Positions 33,088-44,140 of a stretch of DNA of 64,000 nt are shown here, piece by piece. The first letter of the stretch is position 1; every line of letters begins with the position of its first letter. Under the pieces are notes generated by a model. It saw nothing but the letters and a program-made list of their open reading frames with translations, ran no database searches and was not told the origin of the DNA. This stretch comes from Whalleya microplaca (taxonomy: Eukaryota; Ascomycota; Sordariomycetes; Xylariales; Xylariaceae). The DNA is taken from the NCBI GenBank assembly GCA_022497155.1, contig MU385778.1, positions 155,642-219,641 on the forward strand. The letters are read 5' to 3'. Position numbers and translations under genes: made by a program.

Positions 33088-34965
33088 CTACACATGTGTC
33101 GGCAACAATTGCCAGTCGCCCGAACCTAGATTCACATCTTTGCCATTCTTGATGTCCTTCATGAGATCCAAAATACTCCATGGCTCGTACTTGTGACCCA
33201 CCGGGTAGTTTGGCGGAATGATGTTTGGGTCGATTTCGAGAAGCGGGACATCATCCTTCATAGTCTGGACCATCTGATTGTAGTATTCGTAGGCATGCGC
33301 CTCGGGGTCATGTGTCCATATCCAGGGAGGGAGCCTGGGCTGGATGTGCTTCGGATTGACCTTCACTTTTTCCCAATTTGTGTTCATGAAATTCTTGCCA
33401 TTCGCGATGCCTAGCTTTTGAATGCAGGCCGTACGTACGAATCGGAAGCGCACGTGAGCGCGGACCGACTGTGGGATGTTGTCCTTGCCGCCGATTTGTA
33501 GGCATGTGACAAGTGAAACCGCATCCTCCATTGCCTGCGTCGCACCGTTGCCTGATGTTGGCATATAAGAACTATGCAGAGTTGAAGTTAGTATTTCCTA
33601 TTACTTGATCCCCTATAGGGCCAGCCCCTATTGTGGGTCAGGAGAAAAGTCAAAAGGGATTTCGAGAACGTACTGCGCCGCATCACCGATATTGACGACA
33701 CGACCACCGGGTGAGGCCCATGACGGCTGTGGGTCACGCCAGTTAAGTGCAAAGTTGACGATGGTGTTCTGTGGTGTACGCCTGACAAGTTCCTTAAACG
33801 CAGGCGCCCACGGAACACCACCTGTCCCATTATCCATATTGGCTAGTACTTCAGCAGGTTCAATGTAGTTGTGCCAATTCTCTTCCGAGGAGCCGGTAGA
33901 CTGCGTAATGTTGTTAGCCGCCCGACTCTCTATAGAAGTATAATCATAACGCACCTCGTGGTTTATAAGCCAGATTACTGAATCGGGAAGTCTTAGAGTC
34001 ATTGCGTAGGTGCCTGGGCTAAGAAAAAAAATGACAAGACGCGTCAGTTAATTCATTATGTTCCGGTTCCATGTCCCATGCCACTAAGCCATGGGGAAGC
34101 TGGATATAGTGAGGATTGGCCGATGGTGCAGGTGATACTTCCTAGGGTAAGGTATGTTACGTAGAATATTTACTTACCCAAGCCAAGGCCTAGCTATTGT
34201 TCCATCGGTCTCATCGGTCTGTGCCAACGCAAAGCCCTCACTGATTTCAGGACTATCCTCGAGGAGACTCCAGGGGACTATCGCACGCCACATCTCTCTG
34301 CCTGAGTTGATAGCCCTGACAGCCCCACCAACAAGCTTCTGGCTTTTCGACCCGATACCATCTGCAGCGATAATGACGTCGGCCTCAAAACTCTCGCCTT
34401 TATCCGTCACTGCGGTGGCTTTGCCCCGAGACTCGTCTTCGTAGTAATCGACTACCCGTTTTCCAAACTGGACCTTGATTCCTAGCCTTTCTAGTTGGTG
34501 AACAAACAGCTTATATATCGCTGGACGTAGCTGAAAAGAGCCTGGCGGCGACTTGGGATCCATGCCAGGAACGCGAATGAAATCGGACGCCTTTGATGGA
34601 GGGATCGCGACTTCTCCACTATGCCTGCGAGTCTCCATGAAAGCATCTCTCAAGCTAACACGGTCGTATTCTCTAGCCATCTCAGGCCAATGGCGGAAAA
34701 ACTTGACCGCACTATGGCCCATGAAAAACATGTCGCCTACCATGACACAAGCAGTTAGTCAATGAAGTAATTTCCATGGACGTAACATACCAGAATTGTT
34801 GATGTCACTATCTCTTTCGAGGACTTGCACATTGTGCCCCTTGCGAACTGATTCAATGGCAGCAGTCAAGCCAGCAAGACCTGTGCCCACGATGAGAACG
34901 TCAATACCAGTTTTGGGGTATGACCCCACCGGCATAACGTCGGTGTCAGGGATGATAGAAGTCAT
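33088..34965 (-). CDS. FAD-dependent monooxygenase (aromatic hydroxylase/epoxidase type)
   Basis: Exons 34791-34965, 34178-34736, 33674-34018 and 33088-33571 join in frame to 520 aa; all introns are short GT-AG. The three flavin motifs of class A monooxygenases are present: the Rossmann fingerprint DVLIVGTGLAGLTAAIESV followed by a basic-acidic VLERD, the DG motif ADVIIAADGIGS, and the GD motif NIGDAAHSYMPTSGNGATQ split across the last intron. A mid-protein RP..Y motif (FQLRPAIYKLF) matches the family. The enzyme would use NAD(P)H and O2 to hydroxylate or epoxidise an aromatic or polyene substrate. No C-terminal membrane helix is obvious. It has no cluster partners nearby, so the substrate is unknown; salicylate-hydroxylase-like is the closest general description. 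Confidence 0.9.
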
Positions 34966-37965
34966 TTTTAGTATACTTCAGCTTATAGACGGTTGCGGAG
35001 ATATGATAATTAATATGAGAGTCGACGTGATGAGTGAATTACAGCTTCCTCGTTGGTAACACAGACAGGCCAGTCTCATCAACTTTATATCTCTATCAAA
35101 TCCAGGCAAACAACTAACAGAACCAACGCTTTAGTATAATACAACCGGAATACATGAGCACGGCGAGTTCCACCAAGTAGCACGGCACACGCAACTCGTA
35201 GAGAGCGAGCCCGAGTGTTGAGAGGCACAGCTTCACATTGATAAGCTGGTCCGGGCCCGAGCAATATCTCAGGACCATGAAGCATGAAGGATTTGGATCA
35301 CACCCACCGGAACCATGCCATTGGTCCATGGGATATACCGCAGGTCACTTCTGCCTACCAGAAAAGCACCCTTCACTCAGGTTACGGGGGGTGAGTGTCG
35401 TATCAGTTGACAACCCTTAACCAATGAGACTTTGCAATGTCTTTACCTACATGATTTGTGTTACTATTTTGACACCTCTGATGGCAAGTGTTTTGAGCTC
35501 GCTACACGCTTCATTTAGTTGGCTGACTGCTAAGGCCGGTTCATTGCCGCAGACTGTATATTAGCCCCATTCATTTAATCCATGGCTATAACTGGGGTCT
35601 ATACTATACCGGACCCACCCTCGGGACCGGGACAGTGCCTCGCTGTATTCCACTACCGATCCGCGCCGGACAATATCAACTCATGAGTAATCAGTGTTGC
35701 ATCCTCGCAGTTATAGTCATCTCGCTTATTATCCATTACGAAGGTATTTGTGCGCATCTGACTGGCACGTTAAGTGGTCAAAGAAGAGAAGGCAGAGCTT
35801 GCCAAGGCCATTCTTCCCGAGGGAATTGAGAAGAAGATACTTCATCGAATCTACATGTCGTCTTCAGCAGAAGCCTATGAACCATACTCGAACGTTTCAG
35901 AATCTCACAACACTGTTGCCTAGGGATTATTACGTACGATTGATGCTTTATTTATAATATTCGCGTAACAGTCTTGCCCGCAGTGATACCTTGCACGAGC
36001 TTATGTTGTAGTGGTGAGCACTGACTGAGAAGTAGTAACCATCTCCAACCTTTATAAGGTCCGACCTGCCGACCTAACACAGCTTCTAACAACTAGTCTC
36101 TTGCTATATGTTATTTAAGTCACATTGAATGTGGCAATAGTTTACTTCAGGGAACTGGAGAACTTGATTCTTTCTATTCGCAAGCTGAATGAGATATTCA
36201 TACTCTAGTTTGAGAGTCATCGGAGTTACCGAGACGAATTTTTTGACTGTAGCTGCCCTCTTGTCCTAGACATGTGCCACATCACGAGATATCTCGTGCT
36301 TCGGTCTTATTGGAAACCCACATTATCTGGGCGTCGACGTACAACCTTTGTACCAAGAGGCATCTGAATAATTGTATGATTTCAGATATGTTGTAACACT
36401 AATAGACTCTGACCGCTTTAGAGATGGCGAGTTTCAGATATTCACATCCAGGATAATTTGGCCAAAAGGTCTACATAGAGAACTATAAACTTTGTGTGAA
36501 ATTCACGATATTTACGCCTAAAAGTCATAAAGCAATGTAAAAAGGATTAAAATTTAGGAAATTTAGCAGATTCCATGTTAATGTAAGAATTGTTTTCACA
36601 AATAGTTATGTTACTTCGTAAGTACATATTCTGATTCAAATTTTATGAGGTAGTAAGGCCGAGGATGTTATGATACGCCCTATAGGGCCCTATAGGGCTG
36701 GCACAGGCAGACATATGTCCGCTGCCTATGTATAAAGGGGATTTTGCCCCTCATCCTGTCGCTTCACTTTCTACTGATTAAGTCTCTACGATGCTCATTA
36801 CTTCGCCCCATATTGGCAATAGTATTAGGCTAACAGGTAGGAACTATCTGCTAAGAAGCGTTCACGTCCTATCTAGTAAATCATATCTGAAAATTGTCTC
36901 CTTAAGGGGTTTCCGACGTGTTATCCAACCCTTTCATTTTGATCATTGAAAGGAGAATAATCTGATGCACACAAAAAAGCCACAAGCTTGTGGCACCGAT
37001 GCTGTGCTTCTCATATGTAAATTTTTCATGTTGCGTTTAAGACACAACCGCTGTACAGATATTACGGCGTCGTTTTGGTGACATGCCAATTGTCCTTACT
37101 TTTAGGTTCTCCACAGAAGTAGACTTGCCCTATCTGCCAGCTGCTGCCTGTGGTATGTATATGTCTTTTCCACGGCAGCCACACATCTTATCATTCGTCG
37201 CTTTCAACACAGTTGCACATGCATTGTTGGAAGGTTCGAAATGCTGAAAGACATTGGAGTGAATCTTGACAATTTGCTGTTCATTCATCAGTCATTAAAA
37301 TATACATTTTCAGAGAGCGAGAGTAGTAATGAGTATTAGGAAGAGAGGAAGCACTCATGGTCTTGATTCTAGTAGCGCCAATATTCTCATTAAGAACTTC
37401 CACAAAGTTCTATGGGCTCATTCCCTGCCTGGTAAATCGACAAACCTGCCTTACTTTTCTGCACAGTCCTTTTCCCACCCGATCCTGTACTTTGAGCAAT
37501 ACTGCAGAACGACTCTGCCGTGCAATCCCACGCTCTACTTTATACATGCATGCGGGCTCATGATGCAAGACCAAACATAGAGGCGCACACATGATAATAC
37601 AAACTGAAAGCTTTTGTCAATTACATTGCCTTAAGGTAATGAAGAGGTAGCACGTGCAGGTCCATCGTTACCTCATTCCCAATCTAATGTGTTTCTAGTT
37701 ATCACACTGGCGAATTGTCTTAGAGAAGATTGCAACAAGGGCTGAGTTCCCGTGTGACAAAAGTGAACTTGGATTCTCGGCCGTTGTATAACGGCAGTCA
37801 CTCAAATATTCACCAACGAACTTGCTAAAATAAAAGACTAGGTTTCATGAGGCTCTTTTGAGACATGACATCGTAATGACCCAGGCTTAGGCCCGACAAT
37901 GCTTTCTAAAGGGTACAAGTAAGCCCTGTTCATGATACGTAATAATTCCGTGAGTTTCGTCCTCG
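34966..37965. other. 3-kb intergenic stretch, possible exon remnant at 35776-35923
   Basis: No complete gene. One stretch (about 35776-35923, plus strand) is open for 49 codons with protein-like composition (VVKEEKAELAKAILPEGIEK and onward, ending before TAG). It could be the last exon of a lost or spliced gene, but the only upstream intron I can draw is about 31 bp, too short. The remainder is AT-rich without features. Confidence 0.45.
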
Positions 37966-38559
37966 TCACCTCGCCATAGAGACGATACTTAGGAAAATAT
38001 TCCAACCAAACCCAACGCAAGCCCCCACCAGCACCCGCGACCTCACAGGAACCCAGAGATAGTTGATGACAGCTACTGCAGGCCATATTGTCCAACCGGC
38101 CTTAAGCAAACCCCAAATCTTCTGCTTCCAGACCTCCAAGATCAGCACTAAATGTGGCACCCGGGCCACGTTGGTGATGAAGAGAAAGACGACGATCATG
38201 ACAAGAAACCCGACGGTCTGATCTAAGACGACCTTCCAAACGATGTTGCGCCAGTTGATACCAGAATGCGCCTCATCTGTTACGGCTGGCACCGGCATCT
38301 CGGGTTTGATGTCATCATCGCTGGCCGAAACTTTGGGAATAACCTTCCCGTGAGTGGGGAATGCACGCTCGAGCCAATGCTGAAACAAGTAGTTCATGTT
38401 TGCGCCGATGAATCCGTACGTCGCAAACTCGACGAGGCGCTGCACGTCAAGCAGGGGTTGCGGTCCTTTGGCATTCCATCGCGCTGCCAGCTGCGCGGTG
38501 AGGTTCGCTGCTGCCTTGAGGAATGAGGATTGCACGGCGGTCGCAATCATAGACGGCAT
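37966..38559 (-). CDS. Mpv17/PMP22 family membrane protein
   Basis: 197 aa from ATG at 38557-38559; the open frame extends further upstream only through a TTG, so this start is chosen. It has the Mpv17/PMP22 layout of four membrane helices: a first amphipathic helix with ANLTAQLAARWN, the signature VEFATYGFIGANMNYLFQHWLE, a hydrophobic helix LDQTVGFLVMIVVFLFITNV, and the C-terminal hallmark W(T)IWPAVAVINYLWVPVRSRV followed by GFGWNIFLS. Family members sit in peroxisomal or mitochondrial inner membranes and form small channels linked to redox or metabolite balance. The central loop (KVSASDDDIKPEMPVPAV) is a longer acidic insertion than in yeast Sym1. Organelle cannot be decided from sequence. 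Confidence 0.85.
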   Translation of the reverse strand: MPSMIATAVQSSFLKAAANLTAQLAARWNAKGPQPLLDVQRLVEFATYGFIGANMNYLFQHWLERAFPTHGKVIPKVSASDDDIKPEMPVPAVTDEAHSGINWRNIVWKVVLDQTVGFLVMIVVFLFITNVARVPHLVLILEVWKQKIWGLLKAGWTIWPAVAVINYLWVPVRSRVLVGACVGFGWNIFLSIVSMAR

Positions 38560-40421
38560 GGTGATGAGCTGATAAGGCCAGCAGAGGTCAGGCTGAGGAT
38601 ATAAGGGTGAAAAGGAACGGTTCAAGTGTAAACACTTGCATGCTCTCTACTGGAGATGCATCACTTTCAAGTGTGATGGGCATATGTATGTAGGGTAGTG
38701 AGAGCAGTGGAAGTGAATGAAGTCAGGGTCTCATTTGACACCACGTAGCTTTCGCTAACTATACCTGTTCAGGCAACGGCTAAATTTCACCTGTGTACCA
38801 CATCCAGTTTAGCGTTACGGCTTTTAGCAGCATGCGTCTGATGTTTTTATCCTCTCTGGCCCAGAACGGCAATAACTGGTCAATTTCTGGCGTTTCATTC
38901 GATGCTGCCCATAAAATGTATAAATTAAGTTCTTCTTAGCCGATTAGTTGGTATCTTATATGGCATCTTATACCAGTCTAAAATCTATTCGCAATTTGTA
39001 CGAAATAGCTTTTGATCTCGGGATATGGGAGTCATCAATGCCGCTGAGGGATTCCTCCCTAGACCACAATAATTGGGCTCCTGTGTACGTGTACTAGAAT
39101 AGTGTACGTAATGGAGTCAGAGTCAGCCCTAGGGCCAAGACTGGGATTGAGTCTTAGGAACATTCAATATTCGTATTCGCGTCCATTGATGCCATTGCCG
39201 GAGAATCTCATAGCGGTTCAACAGGAAGAAAAGGAATAACAAGACGGGGCCGTTTGTGATGAGCCTGCTACAGGTATGCGGGCTTTGCGTATTACAAGGA
39301 TGATCTATATGGCTAAAGCTTAGACGGAGAGCCAAGCCAGTCTGCCTCAAAGAAGTTTTCAACTAACTTTGACCTCTTTCTGTTTTTTCTTCTCATCTCT
39401 ACTTTGTAGATATTTTCACCGGGGTCGTTCTTCTGAGCGGGATCTTCGTACCTTCGCGGGTACCTATCTCATTCACGTCGAACATAGTATGTAGCAAAGC
39501 GCATGGAGACACCAATGCTCAGGGTACACGCCAAAGCTGCGAATTAGGCCTTGCATTCCCCTCACTTGTATTCCCCAATTACGAGGTGGTAATACTTCTG
39601 GGAAAACGAAGTACGTGTAGCCGCGTGGGAAGCCCTATCAGATATTCTAAGTGTTTTATCGTAGCTGAGACATCGGCGCCTGGATACCATTGCGGAGTCC
39701 GAGTCCGACCCGAGTCCGATGTGATATGACTTGTGGCTATGCTAACTGGGCTGTCGGACAGCATTGAAAGAGGCCTATGGGCGGATATCGATGAACCGTT
39801 CCCTGTCTGCAACGTTTGCTATAAGTTACAAAACTCTTAACGTGACTTGACGATATTTACAACTCGTATTCACGGGAACGCTGCTTTCCTGGAATACGAC
39901 CTCGCAGAGGCTCTGGAAGTCCTCGATTGCCGTAACTAGCATGCCTGTGGAACATATTAGGACAGTGAATATGAATACTATCTCATTGAGATGACCGAAC
40001 GCTGAGGATTAGGGACAACATAAGCCACGCAAGTTGGAGTAATACTATAAAAGGAACGCTGTTGTAGAGAAGAAGATGATTTAGAGATATGGAGGTGGGA
40101 TGGTAGGTGAACTTCTTGGATATGGATGGGGAACGAGTGAGTAATTTCACTGGCATCTTTTGTAGATGGTTAAGACCTATCGCTCAGTACTGGCTAAGCC
40201 TTAATTATACCGGGATATGATTAATATCTCTATAATCCATAACTCTTATTGTGACAGTGGCTTCTCTTATGCGTGCATATGAATCTGTATTAGGCGCATC
40301 ATTTCAGTAGAGTTTAGGACAACTTTATCTACAACAGCAAAGTCCACAGTAAAGAAGCAGACAGGCTCGATTCCAAACACTAATCCCTGAAGGAACCCCA
40401 AGTATTGTAAACAAAATATCA
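38560..40421. other. intergenic, nothing recognised
   Basis: Upstream DNA of the Mpv17-like gene, then 1.5 kb with only short frames (39129-39362, 39579-39812, minus) lacking domain features. The right end is the 3' flank of the NFKBIL1-like gene. Confidence 0.55.
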
Positions 40422-41474
40422 TTATGCCTTAGCCCGGGTATCTGACCACAACTTATCCACGATCTGAAAAACAGCCGTGACATCCCGCATGACCGCCTCG
40501 TCGACCTTGCCCCCGAGCCGCTGCTGAATCTTATCGGGATGCCATCGGACGCGCTCCTCCTTCAGCCTCGCGACAAACTCCGCCTCGCCGACCTCCAGCG
40601 GATCAACACCCATGACGAAGAAGTCCCTCACGGCATCCGCGCTCACGTCCTTGCGCCTCCCGCTCGCCACCGGCCACGCCAACCCCTCGACCCCACCATC
40701 CCACTTCCCCCAGGCCTCAACATACGCCTCCCAGCGCTCCCGGAAGCTCCGCTTCCGCCTGCGCACCTCCCCCCGCCGCAGACTCTCCTCCATCTCGCGC
40801 GTGAGGCGCTTTGCCTCGTCGGCCTCACGCTCCTTCTGGCGCCTCCTCTCGTCGCGGCGCGCGCGCTCCTCGAGCAGGCCCTCGTGCGTCTTCTCCCACA
40901 TCTTCTGGCGCACGTGCGCAGCGTACTCCTCGTCGGTCATGCTCTCGAGTTCACCCGCCTGTGGTTGCGAGCGCGCGTACACGTGCATCGGCTGCCCGTA
41001 CACGCCCTCCCAGTACGCGGCGCCCTCGTCGTCGGCCATCGCGTCGAAGAGCGAGGCGCGGAAGGCGGCGTCCGGGTCTAGCGGGGTCGGGTCGTAAGGG
41101 TTTGGTGGCGTCGGGGAGCGCGAGCGCGTGCGCCGCCGCTTGTGGCGGTGGTGGCGGTGCCGGTGGTGGTGGTGTCTGTGTTTGCGCTGTTCATTGGGGG
41201 GTGTTGGGTCTGAGGGCTCGTCGTCGCGAGAATCGCGGTGGCGGGACGAGCGATGAGACCGGGAGTCTTTGGATTTGAAGCGGAATCTGGTTGTTTTCCT
41301 CCCTGTTGGCTCTGGCGCCTCCGTAGCCGTAGCTTTCTCTGTATCGAGAGATTCCTCAGGCATGGCTTCGGGGGTCGTGTGATGGGCTTCCATAATCGGC
41401 GAGGCGGACCGACGGTCGGGGTTTATGGATGAAAGGATATGTCGCCTTTTCGGCGACGGTAGCCTGGTTGTCAT
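40422..41474 (-). CDS. NF-kappa-B inhibitor-like protein 1 (NFKBIL1) family, Arg/Ser-rich
   Basis: Intronless, 350 aa. The N-terminal 135 residues are Arg/Ser/His-rich with an SR-like tract and a polyhistidine-rich stretch (HRHHHHRHRHHRHKRRRTR), typical of proteins in nuclear speckles. A central coiled coil follows (ERARRDERRRQKEREADEAK). The C-terminus carries the mark of the NFKBIL1 group, ERVRWHPDKIQQRLGGKVDE, a J-domain-like HPD helix without a full J domain. Animal NFKBIL1 has ankyrin repeats and has been linked to alternative splicing; the fungal form keeps the coiled coil and HPD tail only. High GC coding with few stops in other frames produces long spurious frames opposite. It is divergent from the NSRP1-like gene. 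Confidence 0.75.
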   Translation of the reverse strand: MTTRLPSPKRRHILSSINPDRRSASPIMEAHHTTPEAMPEESLDTEKATATEAPEPTGRKTTRFRFKSKDSRSHRSSRHRDSRDDEPSDPTPPNEQRKHRHHHHRHRHHRHKRRRTRSRSPTPPNPYDPTPLDPDAAFRASLFDAMADDEGAAYWEGVYGQPMHVYARSQPQAGELESMTDEEYAAHVRQKMWEKTHEGLLEERARRDERRRQKEREADEAKRLTREMEESLRRGEVRRRKRSFRERWEAYVEAWGKWDGGVEGLAWPVASGRRKDVSADAVRDFFVMGVDPLEVGEAEFVARLKEERVRWHPDKIQQRLGGKVDEAVMRDVTAVFQIVDKLWSDTRAKA

Positions 41475-41785
41475 CGTGGAATCATGGTGTACTGTCGCCC
41501 TGTTCCTACTAATAAGCAGTAGTGAAGGAAGAGTTTGTTGTAATTGAACTGGCGCGATGACGTTGAAAAACGGAAGATGTAGAAATGCAAGGATGGCCGA
41601 TAACGATAAGATCTAGGCTAAATAAGTAGTTTATCTTATCAGCTGTTTTTGTCGGTGCGCCTGGGAGATGTGGCTGGTGACTTTGCTTTGGAAGCTTCCC
41701 ACGCCACTTCTTCAACTGAATCTCAACATCTGAAGCTTAACAACTTTTTCCGGCTAAAAGTTCCTGGAAATTTGGCATTGTAAAA
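41475..41785. promoter_or_regulatory. divergent promoter, NFKBIL1-like / NSRP1-like
   Basis: A 311-bp gap between two start codons pointing outward. Both proteins look like nuclear RNA-processing factors, so shared control is plausible. No TATA box is obvious, as expected for housekeeping genes. Confidence 0.55.
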
Positions 41786-43006
41786 ATGAAGAAATCAGGT
41801 TTATCATTCGGTCTAAATCTGACCAAAAAGCCGGGGTCCTCCAAACCTGCTCCGCCTAAACGGAAACCCATGTTCGGCGACGATGACGATTCAGACAACG
41901 AGACAAAAGGGTCAAGCAATGGACCGCAATCTACCAAGATATTAGAACTGGATGATTTCCCGACAAGCTCTTCCGGCCCTCAATCGAGCAAGAAACCTAC
42001 ACTCAAGTCGAAGAACGGCCCACCTAGCCAACCCCCAACCGGCAAGTCCAAGAAGCCGCAGATCTCTGTGTTCGGAGACCTGTCAAGTTCCCTAGAGTCG
42101 CGCAAACACCAGGAAGCCGCCGAGGAGCTGGATCCTTCGATATACGACTACGATGCCGTGTACGACTCTCTCAAGCCCGAGAAGAAGGTCACGCGAGAAG
42201 ATATCGAGAGAAAACCCAGATACATGAAGAGCGTGATCGCGTCGGCCGCCGTACGGAAGCGCGATGCCCTGATCGCCGAGGAGAAGAAGATCGCGCGCGA
42301 GCGGGAAGAGGAGGGCGACGAGTACGCCGACAAGGAGAAGTTCGTCACGGAGGCCTACAAGAAGCAGCAGGAAGAGAACCGGCGGCTAGAGGAAGAGGAG
42401 CGCAGGCGCGAGGAGGAAGAGGCCAAGAAGAATAAAGGCGGCGGCATGACGGCCTTCTACAAAGACCTGCTGGAGAGAGGCGACCAGCGGCACGCCGAGG
42501 CCGTTAAGGCAGCAGAAGAACGCGCGAAGAACGGACCGAAGGAGGGCGAGGAGCAAGAAGAGGAGAAGCCGAAGACCGAAGCAGACGTCGCGAAAGAAAT
42601 CAACCAGAAAGGCGGCCATATCACCATCAACGAGGATGGCCAGGTGGTAGACAAGCGCGAGCTGCTGAAAGGCGGTCTCAATCTCGGCGCGAAAAAGAAG
42701 ACAGAGCCGCGCAAGGACACAAGCAAGGGGCCGGATCGCAGAGACGATCGCGACCAATCCCGCGGGTTCATCGGCTCTGGCGGCAAGCAAGCGATGCGCG
42801 AGAGACAATCGCGCATGCTCGAGGCGCATTTGGAGCAGACCCTCAAGAGGTCACTGGCAGACGAGGAAGAGGAGAGGCAGAAGCTCGAGCACGCGTCCAA
42901 GAGCCGCAAGACCGAGTCCGATATCTCGAGCGTCCGGGAGAGATACCTGGCGCGCAAGAGGGAAGCGGAAGAGGCCAAAAAGAAAGGGCTGGTAGATAAA
43001 CCATGA
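41786..43006 (+). CDS. nuclear speckle splicing regulatory protein 1-like (NSRP1)
   Basis: Intronless, 406 aa. Begins MKKSGLSFGLNLTKKPGSSK, a Ser/Pro-rich disordered region containing GDDDDSDNETK, then the conserved NSRP1 N-terminal domain at about residues 110-240: LDPSIYDYDAVYDSLKPEKK, ERKPRYMKSVIASAAVRKRD and a long Glu/Arg coiled coil (KKIAREREEEGDEYADKEKF; EENRRLEEEERRREEEEAKK). The GGGMTAFYKDLLER motif closes the domain, as in animal NSRP1/CCDC55. The C-terminal half is charged and includes a second coil (DEEEERQKLEHASKSRKTES) and ends RYLARKREAEEAKKKGL. Expected to be nuclear and to influence alternative splicing. Start ATG is the first in the frame. Confidence 0.85.
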   Translation: MKKSGLSFGLNLTKKPGSSKPAPPKRKPMFGDDDDSDNETKGSSNGPQSTKILELDDFPTSSSGPQSSKKPTLKSKNGPPSQPPTGKSKKPQISVFGDLSSSLESRKHQEAAEELDPSIYDYDAVYDSLKPEKKVTREDIERKPRYMKSVIASAAVRKRDALIAEEKKIAREREEEGDEYADKEKFVTEAYKKQQEENRRLEEEERRREEEEAKKNKGGGMTAFYKDLLERGDQRHAEAVKAAEERAKNGPKEGEEQEEEKPKTEADVAKEINQKGGHITINEDGQVVDKRELLKGGLNLGAKKKTEPRKDTSKGPDRRDDRDQSRGFIGSGGKQAMRERQSRMLEAHLEQTLKRSLADEEEERQKLEHASKSRKTESDISSVRERYLARKREAEEAKKKGLVDKP

Positions 43007-43190
43007 GCAGAATTAATATATACCCATTGCACTCTACTGTCCGTGTTGTATTGTATTGTACACTCTATGCCCCTCCTCCATCCTCCCAATTTGCCGTCCC
43101 GAGAATGCCTCTCTATTCAAGACGTCTCGCGCGAAACCCCGTAAAGTACAGTTGTGGTGGTGGTAAGAACGAAGAGGTCCGACATCAGAC

Positions 43191-43545
43191 CTATAACGAC
43201 TTGAACTGGCTTTCCCGCTGGACCCGGGTCATGCAGGTCTTGTCTACTGTGTTCCACGCCAGCATGTATTTGTCCATGCACTGGGTGAAGCAGGTCGACT
43301 CGCCGCTCGATAGCCCGCTGCTCGGTTTCGGTACGCACTTCTCGAAGCAGTGCTCGTTGACTTTCTGCCCAAATCATTTCGTCAACATCGCTATCATCAT
43401 AATGACTCTCCCGAGCGAGCGTCCTGGGTAGGCAGGCAGACGGAGGGAACACCATACATACTTCGATTAACTGTTTCGCATTGTCTATGTTGTACTGCGT
43501 CCGGACTTGCTTGATGACCTCGGCCTTTATTGATTCGGAACTCAT
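43191..43545 (-). CDS. TIM13: mitochondrial intermembrane-space chaperone Tim13
   Basis: Two exons, 43462-43545 and 43191-43364, encode 85 aa. The 97-bp intron has donor GTATGT and acceptor GGGCAG at a codon boundary. The protein starts MSSESIKAEVIKQVRTQYNI, continues NAKQLIE then KVNEH, and has the twin CX3C motif of small Tim chaperones (C34-C38 and C53-C57, with 14 residues between). KYMLAWNTVDKTCMTRVQRE after the second pair matches Tim13 rather than Tim8 or Tim9/10. With Tim8 it forms a hexamer that escorts hydrophobic precursors to TIM22 or the outer membrane; Mia40/Erv1 oxidises its cysteines. It is convergent with the NSRP1-like gene, 184 bp between stops. Reading the whole frame without splicing would lose both Cys motifs. 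Confidence 0.93.
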
Positions 43546-44140
43546 GATCGTGATCGGTTTTTAAATTTCTCGGACTCGAGTGGAAAGTATGCAAGGTCGA
43601 CGTTGAAGATCCTCTAAAATCAATTACGGCTGTAGATATGAAGCTCTATTGAAAAGTTAGAGCTCATGCCGCCAATGACCTTTTTTCCAGCTGTGGCTGA
43701 TAAATGTGGGTTACATAATATTATGGGCCTGACCCTACGTCATCTTCAAGCCTTGGCAACTGTGTACGAGATACGGATTACATATCACATGTAATAAACT
43801 AGAGTTACTCAACCATATTATTGAGAAGTAAACTTCGAGCTCTACGAGATGACAGTATAATAGTTAATGCAGCTGAGTGGCTTGTCTACCTAGTGACATC
43901 GTAGACACACTCAATCTCTTCATTTTCATTTCCGAGATCCCTCTACCGTTGCTTCGTACGAGAGAGGAGCCGAAGGGGGAATTAGCCCTTCTTCGCTGTA
44001 CCTAGACTTATACATAGGAGTCCCATGGGACTCCTACCAATTCCCATGGGAAGTGATAGGACTCCCATATAAGTCCCACGCTAGTGGTGGGACTCCTATA
44101 AAATTTCCCTCCTATTATATATTCCTATAAAACTCCCATA
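43546..44140. other. transition from genic to AT-rich DNA
   Basis: Tim13 upstream region, then a fall in GC. The last 130 bp hold a group of perfect inverted repeats (separate entry). No coding frame. Confidence 0.6.
44017..44093. repeat. cluster of perfect palindromes at the isochore edge
   Basis: GGAGTCCCATGGGACTCC (44017-44034) and TTCCCATGGGAA (44041-44052) are perfect palindromes. GTCCCAC at 44073-44079 pairs with GTGGGAC at 44087-44093 around a 7-base loop. The words GACTCC and ACTCCCAT also recur singly to about 44130. They may be the ruined end of a mobile element or an insertion hot spot. Confidence 0.75.

Noticed and set aside
35776..35923. 49-codon open stretch resembling a last exon
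   Set aside because: Not listed as a gene because no start, no partner exon and no acceptable intron could be found.
40539..41278. Long Pro/Arg/Ala-rich frames on the plus strand
   Set aside because: They lie opposite the GC-rich NFKBIL1-like gene and are antisense by-products of its codon use.
42386..43089. Long minus-strand frames opposite the NSRP1-like gene
   Set aside because: Low-complexity Leu/Ser translations of the complement of Glu/Lys codons, with no domain.
43365..43461. Unspliced 142-codon reading of the Tim13 locus
   Set aside because: Reading through this 97-bp intron loses both CX3C motifs; splicing restores a canonical Tim13.
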